A stretch of 64,000 bases of DNA from Jacaranda mimosifolia (taxonomy: Eukaryota; Streptophyta; Magnoliopsida; Lamiales; Bignoniaceae), in contig CM032123.1 of assembly GCA_018894105.1 (NCBI GenBank), positions 4,899,001-4,963,000 of the forward strand, in the 5' to 3' direction. Made by a program: the position numbers and the translations under genes. The notes beneath the pieces are model-generated. The model worked only from the letters and a program-made list of their open reading frames with translations, was not told where the DNA came from and did not search any database. Below, piece by piece: positions 11,417 through 21,842 of this stretch. Position 1 is the stretch's first letter, and each line of letters starts with the position of its first letter.

Positions 11417-12835
11417 ACTTTCTAAGACAATCCCAGCAATCCTTGTAATCTCTTTTTGAATATTGAAATTCTAATCATATAGGATGCATCTCCCATATCT
11501 TTCATTTTAAAATTCTTAGAATGAAAGTCTTTAGTCTCATGCAAAATACCCAAATCATTAGCAGCAAGTAGAATATCGTCAACATATAGAACTAGAAATA
11601 TAAACTTACTCTCACTGATCTTTCGATAAATGCATCAATCAACAGTATTTTCTTGAAAATCGAAAGATGTAATGGTATCATTGAACTTAAGATACCCTTG
11701 CTTAGAAGCTTGTTTAAGTCCATATATTGATTTCTTATGTCTACACACCATATGACCTTTTCCTTCCATGGAAAAACCTCCAATTGATTCATTAGACTTC
11801 CTCCTCAAGTTCCCCATTAAGAAAGGCTGTTTTCACATCCATTTGATGTAGCTCTAAATCATACTGAGCTACCAAAGCCATAATGATTCTTAGTGAATCT
11901 TTCTTTGAAACAGGTAAAAAGGTCTCTTTATAATCAATGCCATCCTTCTGAGTATAACCTTTGGCAACAAGTCTAATTTATATCATTCAACATTACCATT
12001 TGTGTTGATTTAGTTTTAAAGACCCATTACACTTAACTCGCTTGGAACCTGATGGCAATTCGACGAGTTTCCATACATTGTTTTCAGTCATTGATTTTAA
12101 CTCATCTTTCATAGCATCAATCCATTTATCAGACTTATCATTTTTAATGGCTTGTGAAAATGAAGTAGGATCTTTATCAATGCCGCAATCAAAATCAGAC
12201 TCTTCCAAATAAACTACATAGTCATGAGAAATAGCCGACCTTTTTACCTTTATAGGTTTATTTAAGGCTATTCCACATGGTTCGTTTCTGTCAGCTAATG
12301 GTAAGTTAGGTTCTTCATGGGGTACTTCTTCGTTCAAATATTGTTCATCATTATTTTGTTCTTGCATTTTTGTAACAATATTTGGAACAACTGTGGATGT
12401 GGGAACATTTATAGGTAATAGAACATCAACCTTTATTTCATTGATATCCATAGTTTGTTTGTTAATAGTCCCACTAACTTCACCATTCTCAATGAATTTG
12501 ACATTTCCTGTCTCAATAATTTTAGAACTATAGTTTGGACAATAAAATCTATACCCTTTGGATTTCTTTGGGTAACCAATAAAGTAACCACTAACAGTAG
12601 AATATAATTTCTTTTCATGTGGATTATATACTCGTGCTTCTATTGGACAACCCCAAACACGCAGGTGTCTTAAACTAGGTTTCCTTCCAATCCACAATTC
12701 AAAAGGAGTTTTAGGAACTGCCTTACTAAGAATCTTATTTAGCAAATATATTGTAGTTTTAAGTGTATACATCCACAACGATTTGGGTAATAAGGAGTTA
12801 CTCATCATACTCCTAACCATATCCATTGTTCTATT

Positions 12836-13290
12836 TCACCTTTCTGCCACACTATTTTGTTTAGGTGTGGCTGGCGTAGTATACTGTGCACATATGCCAT
12901 ATCTTTCGAGGAACTTTGCAAATGAACCTAGATTTTGTCCAGATTCATTATACCTTCCATAATATTCACCACCTGTATCGGATCTTACTATTTTCACTTT
13001 TCTGTCCAATTGCATTTCAATCTTATTGACAAATACCTCAAGGGCATTTACAGCTTGAGATTTTTCATTAAGCAAATAGACATACCCATACCGTGAAAAA
13101 TCATCTATAAAGGTGATGAAATACTTTTCTCCACTAAAAGATGGAGTATCAAAAGGTCCACATATATCGATGTGTATTATTTCAAGAAGTTGAGTGCTTC
13201 TTGTGGCTCCTTTCTTGTTATGTTTGGTTTTTTTCCCCTTAACGCAATCCACACATAAACCAAGATCAATAAAATCTAGATTTGGTAGAA
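12836..13290 (-). pseudogene. Copia integrase core (broken)
   Basis: Read on the minus strand, 13252-12836 keeps the integrase core in one open frame. A short GAG-pre-integrase end around 'CVDCVKGKKTK' precedes it, then the catalytic Asp in 'HIDICGPF', the second Asp in 'VRSDTGGEY', and the catalytic Glu in 'SVAER'. The normal pre-integrase zinc-finger region upstream is missing and is replaced by the inverted duplication at 13290-13398. Frame and identity are clear; it no longer belongs to an intact polyprotein. Confidence 0.85.
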
Positions 13291-13648
13291 TCTGAAGTTT
13301 CTTCTAATACTTGGTGGTTGGATTCTGGTGCCACTACTCATGTTTTTAATATGATGCAGGGATTCCTTACAATCCAGAGCATAAACCCAAATGAGAACAA
13401 TATATAAACTAAATTTCTAAATTGTGAAGGTACATAGAGAGTTTGAAATAGATCCAAGTGACATTCGATATCTAGAACAATACGATAAGTCCCTATGCCT
13501 TCAATTGGGGCCTTCGTTTGGTTCCCCATGAAAAAAAGTTCTCATTTAGGTTTATGCTCTGTACGGTAAGGAATCCCTACATCATATTGAAAAACATGAG
13601 TAGTGGCACCAGAATCCAACCACCAATTATTAGAAGGAACTTCAGATA
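13290..13648. repeat. Inverted duplication inside the Copia protease region
   Basis: Arm 1 (13290-13398) is a + strand copy of the protease-start segment, and arm 2 (13538-13648) is the original minus-strand segment. They match closely over about 109 bp and are separated by a 139-bp spacer (13399-13537). The minus frame of arm 2 encodes the protease DSGAT motif ('WWLDSGATTHVF'). After the spacer the expected downstream protein is replaced by the inverted copy, so the rearrangement replaced coding sequence. Confidence 0.85.
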
Positions 13649-13659
13649 AGTTTGATTCG

Positions 13660-14480
13660 AAACATATGAGAGTATTATAATACCTTTCTTTTCGAACCAA
13701 GCTCTACGTTTTGGACAATCTGTCTAATAATGTCCTTTCTTCTTGCAGAAACGACATCTATCTGACTTGCTTTCCTTCTTATCATCATCAGTAACCTGTA
13801 TACCTTTAGCAGATCTTAGTTTCTTAAATTTTTTTAGATTTTAGTTTAACAACCTTCCTAGCTCCTTGACTTACTAGGTTCACTGTATCAACTCCTTGTG
13901 TGTTTAGTCTCGTTTCCTCTTGAGTAAGCTTGCTGGATAGTTCATTAACATCCCACATATCCTTAATAGTGTTATAGTTAATTTGGAATGGTCCATATTT
14001 AGGAGATAACTAGTTCAAAATAAATTACACCTAAAATAAGTCATCCACAGTCTTACCCAAACTCTTAAGTCTTGTTGCAATATTAGTCACATCAAGGACA
14101 TGTTGCTGCATACTTCGCGACACATCATACTTCATGGTCATGAGCTCAGCCATTAGTGTCCCTACAAGTGACTTGTCAGTGGAACGAAAATGCTCTTCCA
14201 CAAGCTGAAGGTATTCTTTAGCCATTACACTTTCTGGAATAGTGGACTTGATGTTGTTGGCCATTGTCATCCACATGAAATTAAGACATAATCTATTAGA
14301 CCTGTCCCATGCTTTATGTTTCAACTTCTCAACCTCACTGCTCAAATCAGTGATGTCAGCGGGCTTTTTTTTCCATCAGTGCCAAATCAATATCCAATAC
14401 ACCTAAATGAAAATTGACTTGTTCATGCCATTCAGAGAAGTTCAAACCATTAAAGACAGCAATAGCATTAGCATGTGAAT
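13660..14480 (-). pseudogene. Copia gag (broken)
   Basis: The minus frame 14345-14031 is a UBN2-type Copia gag segment (about 104 aa). Upstream at 14480-14350 is the typical start region around 'FNGLNFSEWHEQ'. At about 13770-13730 a CX2CX4HX4C zinc knuckle is visible ('CRFCKKKGHY', stop, 'TDC') with a stop codon inside the knuckle. Several other stops and a frameshift near 14030-13990 break the gene. Gag would package element RNA. Confidence 0.8.
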
Positions 14481-15222
14481 GTATAGAAATGGCTACAATT
14501 ACATAAATGCTTACTAAATTAATGAATTCAAATAATCAAACACATAAAATATATTATAGGTCTCCTTTGGGCAAACACGACAATATGTATCAGCTTCATA
14601 ATTGAATGAGATTCAAAACTTTATAAGGTAATTAAATAAACCTCATTGTAGACACATGACATCTTTGGATAACCATATACATTTAACGAGAGAATACCGA
14701 ATTTCCTCCTTCATGTTTTATTGGCTATAGAATATCGATTTACCTTTAGGTAAATCCTTAACTTCTAGCAACCAATAAAACTTCATAACATAAGAAATGG
14801 TATTCCATAAAATCAGTAAGTTATATGACCATACATTAAGAAATTAATTTGGCCACTTTGGTGACTAACAAATTGAATTTTAAACTTAATGTCATATAAC
14901 CAAATAATTATATACTATTAAAATAATTAACATATCGTAATGTTCAGAAAGACGAATCTAGATTCAAATTTTGATTTGGGTCAAAAAGACTTCATGGATC
15001 AAAACAACAATTAATCATAAGAAGGCAATTCCATAATTATGAAACAGAACGTGATGCCATACTCTCTTATGAATTGCTAACAAAATTTAATCATCATTTG
15101 GCCAAACTGAGACAACGTAAGCAACGGCACTAATCATAAACATGACATAAAATCATAAATCTCAATGCAATCATGAATTTTAACAATCAGCCATAACATA
15201 CGAACAAATTATTTATTCAAAA

Positions 15223-15238
15223 CCATGCTACGATACCA
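15223..15238 (-). other. Primer-binding site of the Copia element (initiator Met tRNA type)
   Basis: The minus strand reads TGGTATCGTAGCATGG two bases inside the 5' (right) LTR. It closely matches TGGTATCAGAGC, complementary to the 3' end of plant initiator tRNA-Met and usual for Copia elements. Confidence 0.8.
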
Positions 15239-15240
15239 TT

Positions 15241-15685
15241 TGTAAAAAATAAATGAAATCTTAAAGCACATAAATAATCAACATTCTATCTGTAATAGGA
15301 TCTTGAATAAATAATCATCACGTAACATTAAAACATAAGGGTACTTACTTGATGCGGAATTTGACATAATTCTATAAGAGAATTGACCTTGATCAGCTTT
15401 AGGTTGATGCCTTCTTCAATCGATTTCTCTCCCTTAACCCATGTGTTCTTTTAGCAGAAAACTTGATGGAGAAGTTTTTCTTTTGTCTGCTAACCCTAAT
15501 TAGGTGGAGAGAGGAGCAATTATATATATTAGAGAGTAACTTTAAATTTGGTAAATCCGTCAAATACCAGAATCAATGGCTCAGATTTGTTCTACTATTA
15601 AATAGGAAAACCTTAACTAAATAGGAGACTTAATCAATCATTAAGCATTAGAATATATGGTCGACTTTTGGACCACAATTCTACA
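15241..15685 (-). repeat. Copia 5' LTR (right copy)
   Basis: This 445-bp direct repeat of 8850-9276 begins TGTAAAAAATAAATG and ends AATTCTACA on the + strand. It includes an extra short stretch near 15612-15635 not present in the left copy. Confidence 0.9.
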
Positions 15686-16215
15686 TGAATTATTTTTTCC
15701 AACCACATGTTCTCTAATAGAAATTTTTTTGTTAGAAATTCACTGGAAAAAGCTTTTTCCAATGAATTTCGCCAGCCTCCCAAAATTAGCGATCTTTTTC
15801 TTAAAGTATTTAGATCCCAAATTTTACACATAAATATGAAGACGGTGTTATTGAACCAATTAACTACTCTACGATAAAAAATCTATAATGATCATTAGAA
15901 ATCTAACAACAACCTATATGCACTAGAATATTACAGAAAGATTTTGTAGGATTGAAATATTAACCTACTTCCAAATCTTGATGGATCATGAGGATAATCT
16001 TTATCTTGACAGAAATTGTACATGCGTGTCAGTAACAATCAAGAAATTTAGTGCATTTTATCTATTGAACGGGAGTACTTCCTTGGCGTAGCACCAAGGG
16101 CACTCGCCTTCTTTTGACGAGCGATGCCCATGTGGGAATTTGTAGTAGGCCATCCGAGGTTCATATATTGAGATTTATATGATGTAATAATGATTGTGGA
16201 TCTCCTAGCTATTAC
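15686..16215. other. Intergenic DNA, nothing recognised
   Basis: No coding motif or terminal repeat was found between the Copia LTR and the next MITE. Confidence 0.5.
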
Positions 16216-16576
16216 GGGCCATTTGAATTTATTTTCTAGAGACATTTTCATGTTTAGTGAAACGAAATATTGAAAAGTTAATTATAAATGCAATTTTGAA
16301 AATAAAATGTTGTTTGGATGTTTTATTTAAAATGTAATGATTATGTGAGGTTAAAAATGAATTGTATTTGAAAATTTTAGTATTTTGTATTAAAAATCGT
16401 GCAAATGTGAGTGAGAGAAAATGAAAAGTAAAAATGGAGAGAAGGTGTAATAGTATGTTTGAAAAAATGTGCTGAAAATGAAAATATCTATAAAAATAGG
16501 GAATAAATTGATAATTTTCTATTTTCATTTTGATGAGAAAAATAAAAATGAGCTTTGAAAATAAAATCAAACAGGC
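16216..16576. mobile_element. Tourist-like MITE (family A), copy 3
   Basis: The left end is GGGCCATTTGAATTTATTTTC and the right end, reverse-complemented, is GCCTGTTTGATTTTATTTTC. The interior can fold back and is non-coding; a 142-codon minus open frame across it is an AT-rich by-product. No clear target duplication is visible. Confidence 0.55.
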
Positions 16577-17340
16577 AATAAGTTGTGCATTTTCTTGTGC
16601 AACATGATAGTATGCCATTAATTGGGTGAATATTAGCTTCTTGAGAAAAGTAGGCATCTAGTATTATCGGGTCTTCCCAAATTCAAGCCTTCCAATGATT
16701 AGATTATAGTCGCTATTTCCAAACAATTAGATAGCTTTGCCAAGGTGTTTTGAAAATTTTTCTTATTGATCATTACTAAAGTTTTTTTTTTTTTAGCTTT
16801 TTCATTATTATAGTTAATAAAATATAGTGATTTTCTTGTGAATATTTTGGAATGGGCGAGAAATGTCATGTATCTTTACTTAAACATGACTGATGTATCC
16901 TTCCATACTAAATTTTTTTTACTATAATAATACTTGCACTTGCAAAACATGAATAGGCATTGGGTGGAAACCCGTATAAATACCTTTCATTATTTAAGTT
17001 AGATTACGACCATAGAACAAGTAAACCATGATAATGAAAACAAGAGATTGCTGAATAAAAATACATACCCTTTGTATTATCTTTTATAGGTTCTAATTTA
17101 GGAATGAGTTGTTTTGTACTGGATAAAGAATTTCTTTAAGTCAGTTTTCAGTCTTACTTGTCTCAAGAGTCCAATCTTATTACTTCAATAAAAAAAATCT
17201 TAATATATTGAAATCGAAAATCTAATTTAATATGAATTGAGAATCTAAGATCTCATCTGAATTATATTAAAAGAATGTGCTCGATCCAATTAGATGAATC
17301 AAATTTTACGCTTATTTCCTTGGTTGCAACTTATCCTTCT
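16577..17340. other. Intergenic DNA, nothing recognised
   Basis: AT-rich sequence without a supported gene, RNA or element boundary. Confidence 0.5.
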
Positions 17341-17348
17341 GTCACGCA

Positions 17349-17951
17349 CAGTGTTCGAAAAATCAAACCGTTCATTGAATCGAAAAACTTATCGGTTCAT
17401 GGTTTACTGGTTCAACTATTGATCGGACCGTAATTGAACCGCAATTAAACCGTGACGTCATAATTACGAAATATATATATTTATATTATATATATTACTT
17501 AAAAATTAATAAATTACAAAATATAAAACATAAAGAGCTTAAATGATATTGTCTAGCATTACAATCCAAATTTCACAATTCATATTATAAATGATCACAA
17601 CAATTCAAATATATCAAGTCTAAAGTTTAAAATTGAGAGTGTGTATGTTAATTTTAAACTCTAAACTAAGTTTTTTTTTTGTAACTTTTAGATAGCTTGT
17701 GAAGTGTATTTTACCCATTAAACTTTGCACTTAAACCAAAAAAATTAAAAATAATAATAATAATTTTATTAAAAATTAAATAAAAAAATCGATCCGGCTC
17801 AATTGAACCGTGAACGGTTCATCGGTCCGACCGGCCGGTCTGAATGATTTTTACAAAAAATGGTATTTTTTTATTTTACCGATTTTTTGAGAAAATCGGA
17901 CCGGTTCGCCAGCCGATTGACTGTCCGACCGGTCCGATTTTTTAAATAGTG
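17349..17951. mobile_element. hAT-like MITE (CAGTGTT family), copy 1
   Basis: The left end is CAGTGTTCGAAAAATC and the right end, reverse-complemented, is CACTATTTAAAAAATC. GTCACGCA (17341-17348) and GTCATGCA (17952-17959) flank it, an 8-bp duplication with one mismatch. Subterminal CCGGTCCGA/TCGGACCGG blocks face each other around an AT-rich core. CAGTG ends with an 8-bp duplication indicate an Ac-like hAT derivative. A second copy is at 54665-55333. Confidence 0.85.
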
Positions 17952-18263
17952 GTCATGCATATATAGCTTGAGTTGCACTAGCTCAATCCACAATCTAAGC
18001 TAAGCCCTCCTGTTATTATTAATTAAAGATAAATTGATTGAGATGTGCATACATATTTAGAGCTCATTTGCTTGATGTGTTTGGACGATGCATGATATAC
18101 ATGACTAGGATAAATAGTAGATAATTGAGTATCTTATCTAATGTTTGTTTGCATATTTTAAATAATTTGATATTCAACTTTGATTGTTTGTTTGGCATGA
18201 TTGTATCATTTAACAAACTACAATTCATTTTCAATTTAGGCGGGAAAACACATCACACCCTAA

Positions 18264-18786
18264 TAGGGATGCAAATGAGCCGAGTCGCGCTGAGCTTTGA
18301 CTATTTTTTCAAGCTCGAACTTGAGCTCGAATCAAATAAATCGTGCTCAAGCTCTACGAGTTTAGGAAATTGAGGCTCGAGCTCGACTCGAGCACTTGTT
18401 CATGCTCGGCTCGATTCATTAGGCTCAAACTCATAATCAAGTTATAGGCTCAAATTCGACTCCGGCTCGATCTCGAAAAGTTAAATTATTTTATTAAAAA
18501 AATTTAAAATTATTATATTATATTTTATTATATTTAAAATTAGCTATAGGCTCGAGTTCAGCTTGGTCTCGAGCTCAAAAAGTTAAATTATTTTATAAAA
18601 AAAAATTAAAATTAGTATATTTTATTATATTTTATATATAAATATTTTTTTAAATAAAAAAAATAGGCTTGCGAGCTGCGAACAAGAATTATTTGGCTCG
18701 AGCTCGAATTCTTCAAATTCGAGCTTGAATATTTTTCGAGCCAACTCGTCAGGCTCGTGAGCTGACTCAGTTCGTTTGCATCCCTA
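18264..18786. mobile_element. hAT-like MITE (GAGCTCGA-rich family), copy 2
   Basis: The ends are TAGGGATGCAAATGAG and, reverse-complemented from the right, TAGGGATGCAAACGAA. CACCCTAA (18256-18263) and CACCCTAT (18787-18794) flank it, 7 of 8 bases identical. The interior repeats GAGCTCGA-type blocks around AT-rich cores, like the nested copy at 10156-10684. Confidence 0.9.
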
Positions 18787-18794
18787 CACCCTAT

Positions 18795-19481
18795 GGCCTT
18801 GTTACACACAAGTCATGTTTGTCTTTAAATGCATACTGGGCCACAACTCTATCAAGGACTTTAAAAATAAATCAAATATTAAAATTAAATTGAATTATAA
18901 ATCTATCATGTAATATCAAAACAAGCAATGAACTCTTCGAATACCTACTAACTTTTATCCAAATGAGAAAGTGGATTGATCATGACACTGTAATGTAGTA
19001 GGTGCCCTTTGAATACAATACCAAAAAAAGAAAGGAAAAAACAAAAAAAAACTCCTATAGTTAATAATAGGGAAATTAAAAAGAAAAATAAAAAATAAAA
19101 ATGTCCTCTCACTTAACACCGCACCCACAGGAACAGATGTGGGCCCCCATGAGGATCCATCAGGAGTGGAGACGGATCTTGGCCAAATTCAAGAGTGCAA
19201 GAGCAAATGTGGGAGCTTAATGATTGTTATGACAGATCACGAGCTAGATACCTAGCTGGGATTATTAATTTAGATTTGGAAAGGACAGCTACCTTAAACC
19301 CACATCCAGAGAAATCTGTCTTAAGTTTTAAACTATAACAAAACCTTACCAGACATGCGAAACACATAGTCCGAAAAGTACTCAGAAACATGCACTGCTG
19401 TCGAAACGTGGTGCATTTGCGAGGAATTACCAGCAGTATTTATAAAACCCAGTTTGGTTCGTGTCCCACCGTGATGGACAG
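18795..19481. other. Intergenic DNA, partly of higher complexity, no gene recognised
   Basis: The part at 19120-19340 is less AT-rich than its surroundings, but no open frame with a known motif or splice pattern could be supported. Confidence 0.45.
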
Positions 19482-19489
19482 CCTAGCGT

Positions 19490-20301
19490 CCGGTATACTT
19501 GACAAAATATTATCCATACTCATAAATATAAATATTCATGAATACTCAAAAAAATACGAATAATGGGCTCTATATTTCTAAATTAAAAAAATATGAGTAA
19601 TTTTATCAATATTCAGATTACCTGCAATTTTTTGGCCCGATTCGCAGGTATCCACGGGTTACCCGTATTATATTTTTAAAATTTTTAACCTAATTTTTAA
19701 TTTTTGAACTTTATAAATAAAAAAATTACAACAAACTAATATTATATAGCAATACCCTAAATACAAAATAGTGTATAACAAAAAATCCTTTTTAAATAGC
19801 AGTCATCTATTTAGTCTTGTGATATATAATTTGTTGTGCATATTTTTATGGAAGTAATATCTTCTTCTACAAAGACAATAATATTTGAGTGAGATTTAAA
19901 TTTTTAATTCAAAAAACTTTTGGCATGCAATAAAGTTTAAATTTGAACTTTTAAATGTAATGTACTTTAAATTTGATGAATTTTGAATACTTAAGTTATA
20001 AGTGTTAAACTACAACATTATTAATATGCTTTAAGTACTTGTTCGATTTAATAAATTCGTAGTCTTTTTTTTAATTTTATTTAGTTAAACTTTTAATAAC
20101 ACCATGTAAGTTGCAAGGTAGATATTAATTTACCTTTAAATATTAAAAAATAAAAATTTATTATGAGTACTTATAGATTACCCATTACCCATCCTAATGT
20201 GTCCATTATCTCGTTTCCAATGAAAAACGGGTAAATTTACCCAATTTACTCAACCAGTCACTACACATTATTGGATTATTCATGGGTACCTAATTATCAG
20301 G
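19490..20301. mobile_element. Probable hAT-like non-autonomous element
   Basis: CCTAGCGT (19482-19489) and TCTAGCGT (20302-20309) flank an 812-bp AT-rich segment, 7 of 8 bases identical. Its ends are weak inverted repeats (CCGGTATACTTGAC versus CCTGATAATTAGGT). Further in, 'gaatactc' and 'gggtaccc'-type blocks are inverted. No transposase is present. The boundaries are less certain than for the other hAT-like copies. Confidence 0.5.
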
Positions 20302-20309
20302 TCTAGCGT

Positions 20310-21109
20310 TGGGTCTGTCTTTGGTATGAGGAAATACTTTTTTAAAAGTATTTTAAGAATAATGAGGAAAATGTGTTTTGGTTTAAGAAATGTTTGATTG
20401 CAATTATTGAATTTAATGATGCTCTGCAAAAGAGGAAAACCAAACATATCTTAAGCCCAACTTTTATTGTTCCTTCTTCTTTTTTTTTTGGCAATCACAC
20501 ATTAAAAATTTATTAAAATTTAAATTCTAAACTTCACATTTATACATTTAAAGCCTATGCAACTAATTATATATAATTTGAGCTAGGATATCCACCAACC
20601 TTATCGAACTATTTCCTTTTAGGCTATGATAATATTCCGTGGAAAAGCCCGAATAGTATGGATTATGATATATTAGTAATATAATTTTTATTATTTTATA
20701 TAATTATATTTTATTATATTGATATTTTTACATTCCATGTATATAAAATATTTTCATAATGAATTGAATATAATTTTGTCGGAGAACACATCTTGCCGTG
20801 GGAATAACTACCTAACCCATAACAATATCTACCCACCTAACAAACTTTTTGGATACCCAAAATCCTGAAGAACATAACATGCCCATACAATTTAGCTCAA
20901 ATTGAAACTTCATGCACAAAAAGTTTTATAATCACATTCAAAATATATTACTATTTTCTATTGTTAGAACTAAAATACAATCATAGCCCAATTTTAATTG
21001 AACTTAAATATAAATATTTATATTACGCTCATTCTTAAACTTAATTCACATTTCAATTTCATATACAAAATATGAAGTTGAAGATTTCAACATAACCAAC
21101 TCTTGACTC
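20310..21109. other. Intergenic DNA, nothing recognised
   Basis: A small pair of inverted ends ('tctttggtatgagg' near 20318 and 'aggaaaaccaaacat' near 20433) hints at a short MITE remnant, but no target duplication is seen. Confidence 0.4.
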
Positions 21110-21112
21110 TTA

Positions 21113-21799
21113 GAGCATGTTTATTTATGTTTTTAAATTTATTTTCACCCATTTTCATTATTGGAAAATGAATTATCAACAACTTATCACTATTTTTACC
21201 GAAATTCCAACTCATGTTCATCTCAAAACATATTTTTCAGTAACCTATATATATCTTCTTATAATAACCTATATATATATATATCTTTTTTCTATTTCAT
21301 TATTACTATATCTCTATCTACAACTTATGAAACCATATATAATCATTGGTTTTGTTTGGTTATATTTTCTCGAAATAATATTATTTTGGAAAAATATAAC
21401 CAAACATATATCTATTTTTTCTCAAAGATATACATTCTTCAATATATACATACATATATTATATATACATTATATATTTTTTATTATTATTATAACATTA
21501 AAAAAAATCAATCAATTCCATTTTCACTCAAAAAATTCAATAAAAAAATATTGATTTGACTGTTATAGTAACAAATATCTCCCTCAAAACACAGACATAA
21601 TAAAAAACAACTTTCACATTTTTCAATAATTTATTCCCTCAAAACATATAATAAAATCAAAATAAAAAACATAACCAAACATTCCCATTATTTTTTTAAT
21701 AAACTATCCAAATACAAAATCACTTTCAACACATTTTCACTAACTAATTTTTCAAATGTTAAAAATAAAAAATAAAAGAAAAATTAACCAAACAAGCTG
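21113..21799. mobile_element. Tourist-like MITE (family A), copy 4, with a nested family-B copy
   Basis: TTA flanks both sides (21110-21112 and 21800-21802), the PIF/Harbinger target. The left end is GAGCATGTTTATTTATG and the right end, reverse-complemented, is CAGCTTGTTTGGTTAATT. Inside, about 21346-21694, is a second inverted pair (TTTGTTTGGTTATATTTTC and its partner ATGTTTGGTTATGTTTTTT), the same end type as at 1070. Two long overlapping + frames here are translations of this AT-rich repeat and not genes. Confidence 0.7.
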
Positions 21800-21810
21800 T
21801 TATTTTACCT

Positions 21811-21842
21811 ACGCACCCACTCACCCACCCACGCACCCACCG
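21811..21842. repeat. CCCA-type short tandem repeat
   Basis: Repeats of 'cccac' with small variations ('acgcacccactcacccaccc') form a C-rich tract in AT-rich surroundings. Confidence 0.7.

Larger units (their letters stand above)
9779..12990 (-). pseudogene. Copia pol, reverse transcriptase and RNase H part (broken)
   Basis: Read on the minus strand, 12826-11993 carries the end of integrase and the linker to reverse transcriptase. 11960-11420 carries RT with the YVDD catalytic motif at 11575-11586 (minus). 11004-10693 carries the end of RT and connection segment, and 10057-9779 carries the RNase H domain with the copy-typical block beginning at 'MLAKGAISW'. RT is split by the solo LTR at 11005-11416, and the RT/RNase H connection is split by the MITE at 10156-10684. 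Further frameshifts exist near 11817-11990 and 11430-11470, where the upstream frame continues in +1. It is a pseudogene of a reverse transcriptase that would copy element RNA. Confidence 0.85.
8850..15685 (-). mobile_element. Copia-superfamily LTR retrotransposon, degraded, with nested insertions
   Basis: Two direct LTRs (8850-9276 and 15241-15685) enclose minus-strand gag, protease, integrase, reverse transcriptase and RNase H, in the Copia order. A primer-binding site adjoins the right LTR and a polypurine tract adjoins the left LTR, fixing minus orientation. Without the nested MITE (529 bp) and nested solo LTR (412 bp) it is about 5.9 kb. All coding parts carry stops or frameshifts, so it is inactive. 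The 5 bases outside the LTRs (CAAAA and TGAAT) do not match, so the target duplication is lost or the element is recombinant. Confidence 0.9.

Noticed and set aside
16229..16657. 142-codon minus-strand open frame
   Set aside because: It lies across a Tourist-like MITE, is rich in Phe/Ile/Lys as expected of AT-rich DNA, and has no motif.
21117..21559. Two overlapping + strand open frames of 145 and 132 codons
   Set aside because: Both are translations of the AT-rich MITE at 21113-21799; composition is mostly Ile/Tyr/Phe and no family is recognisable.
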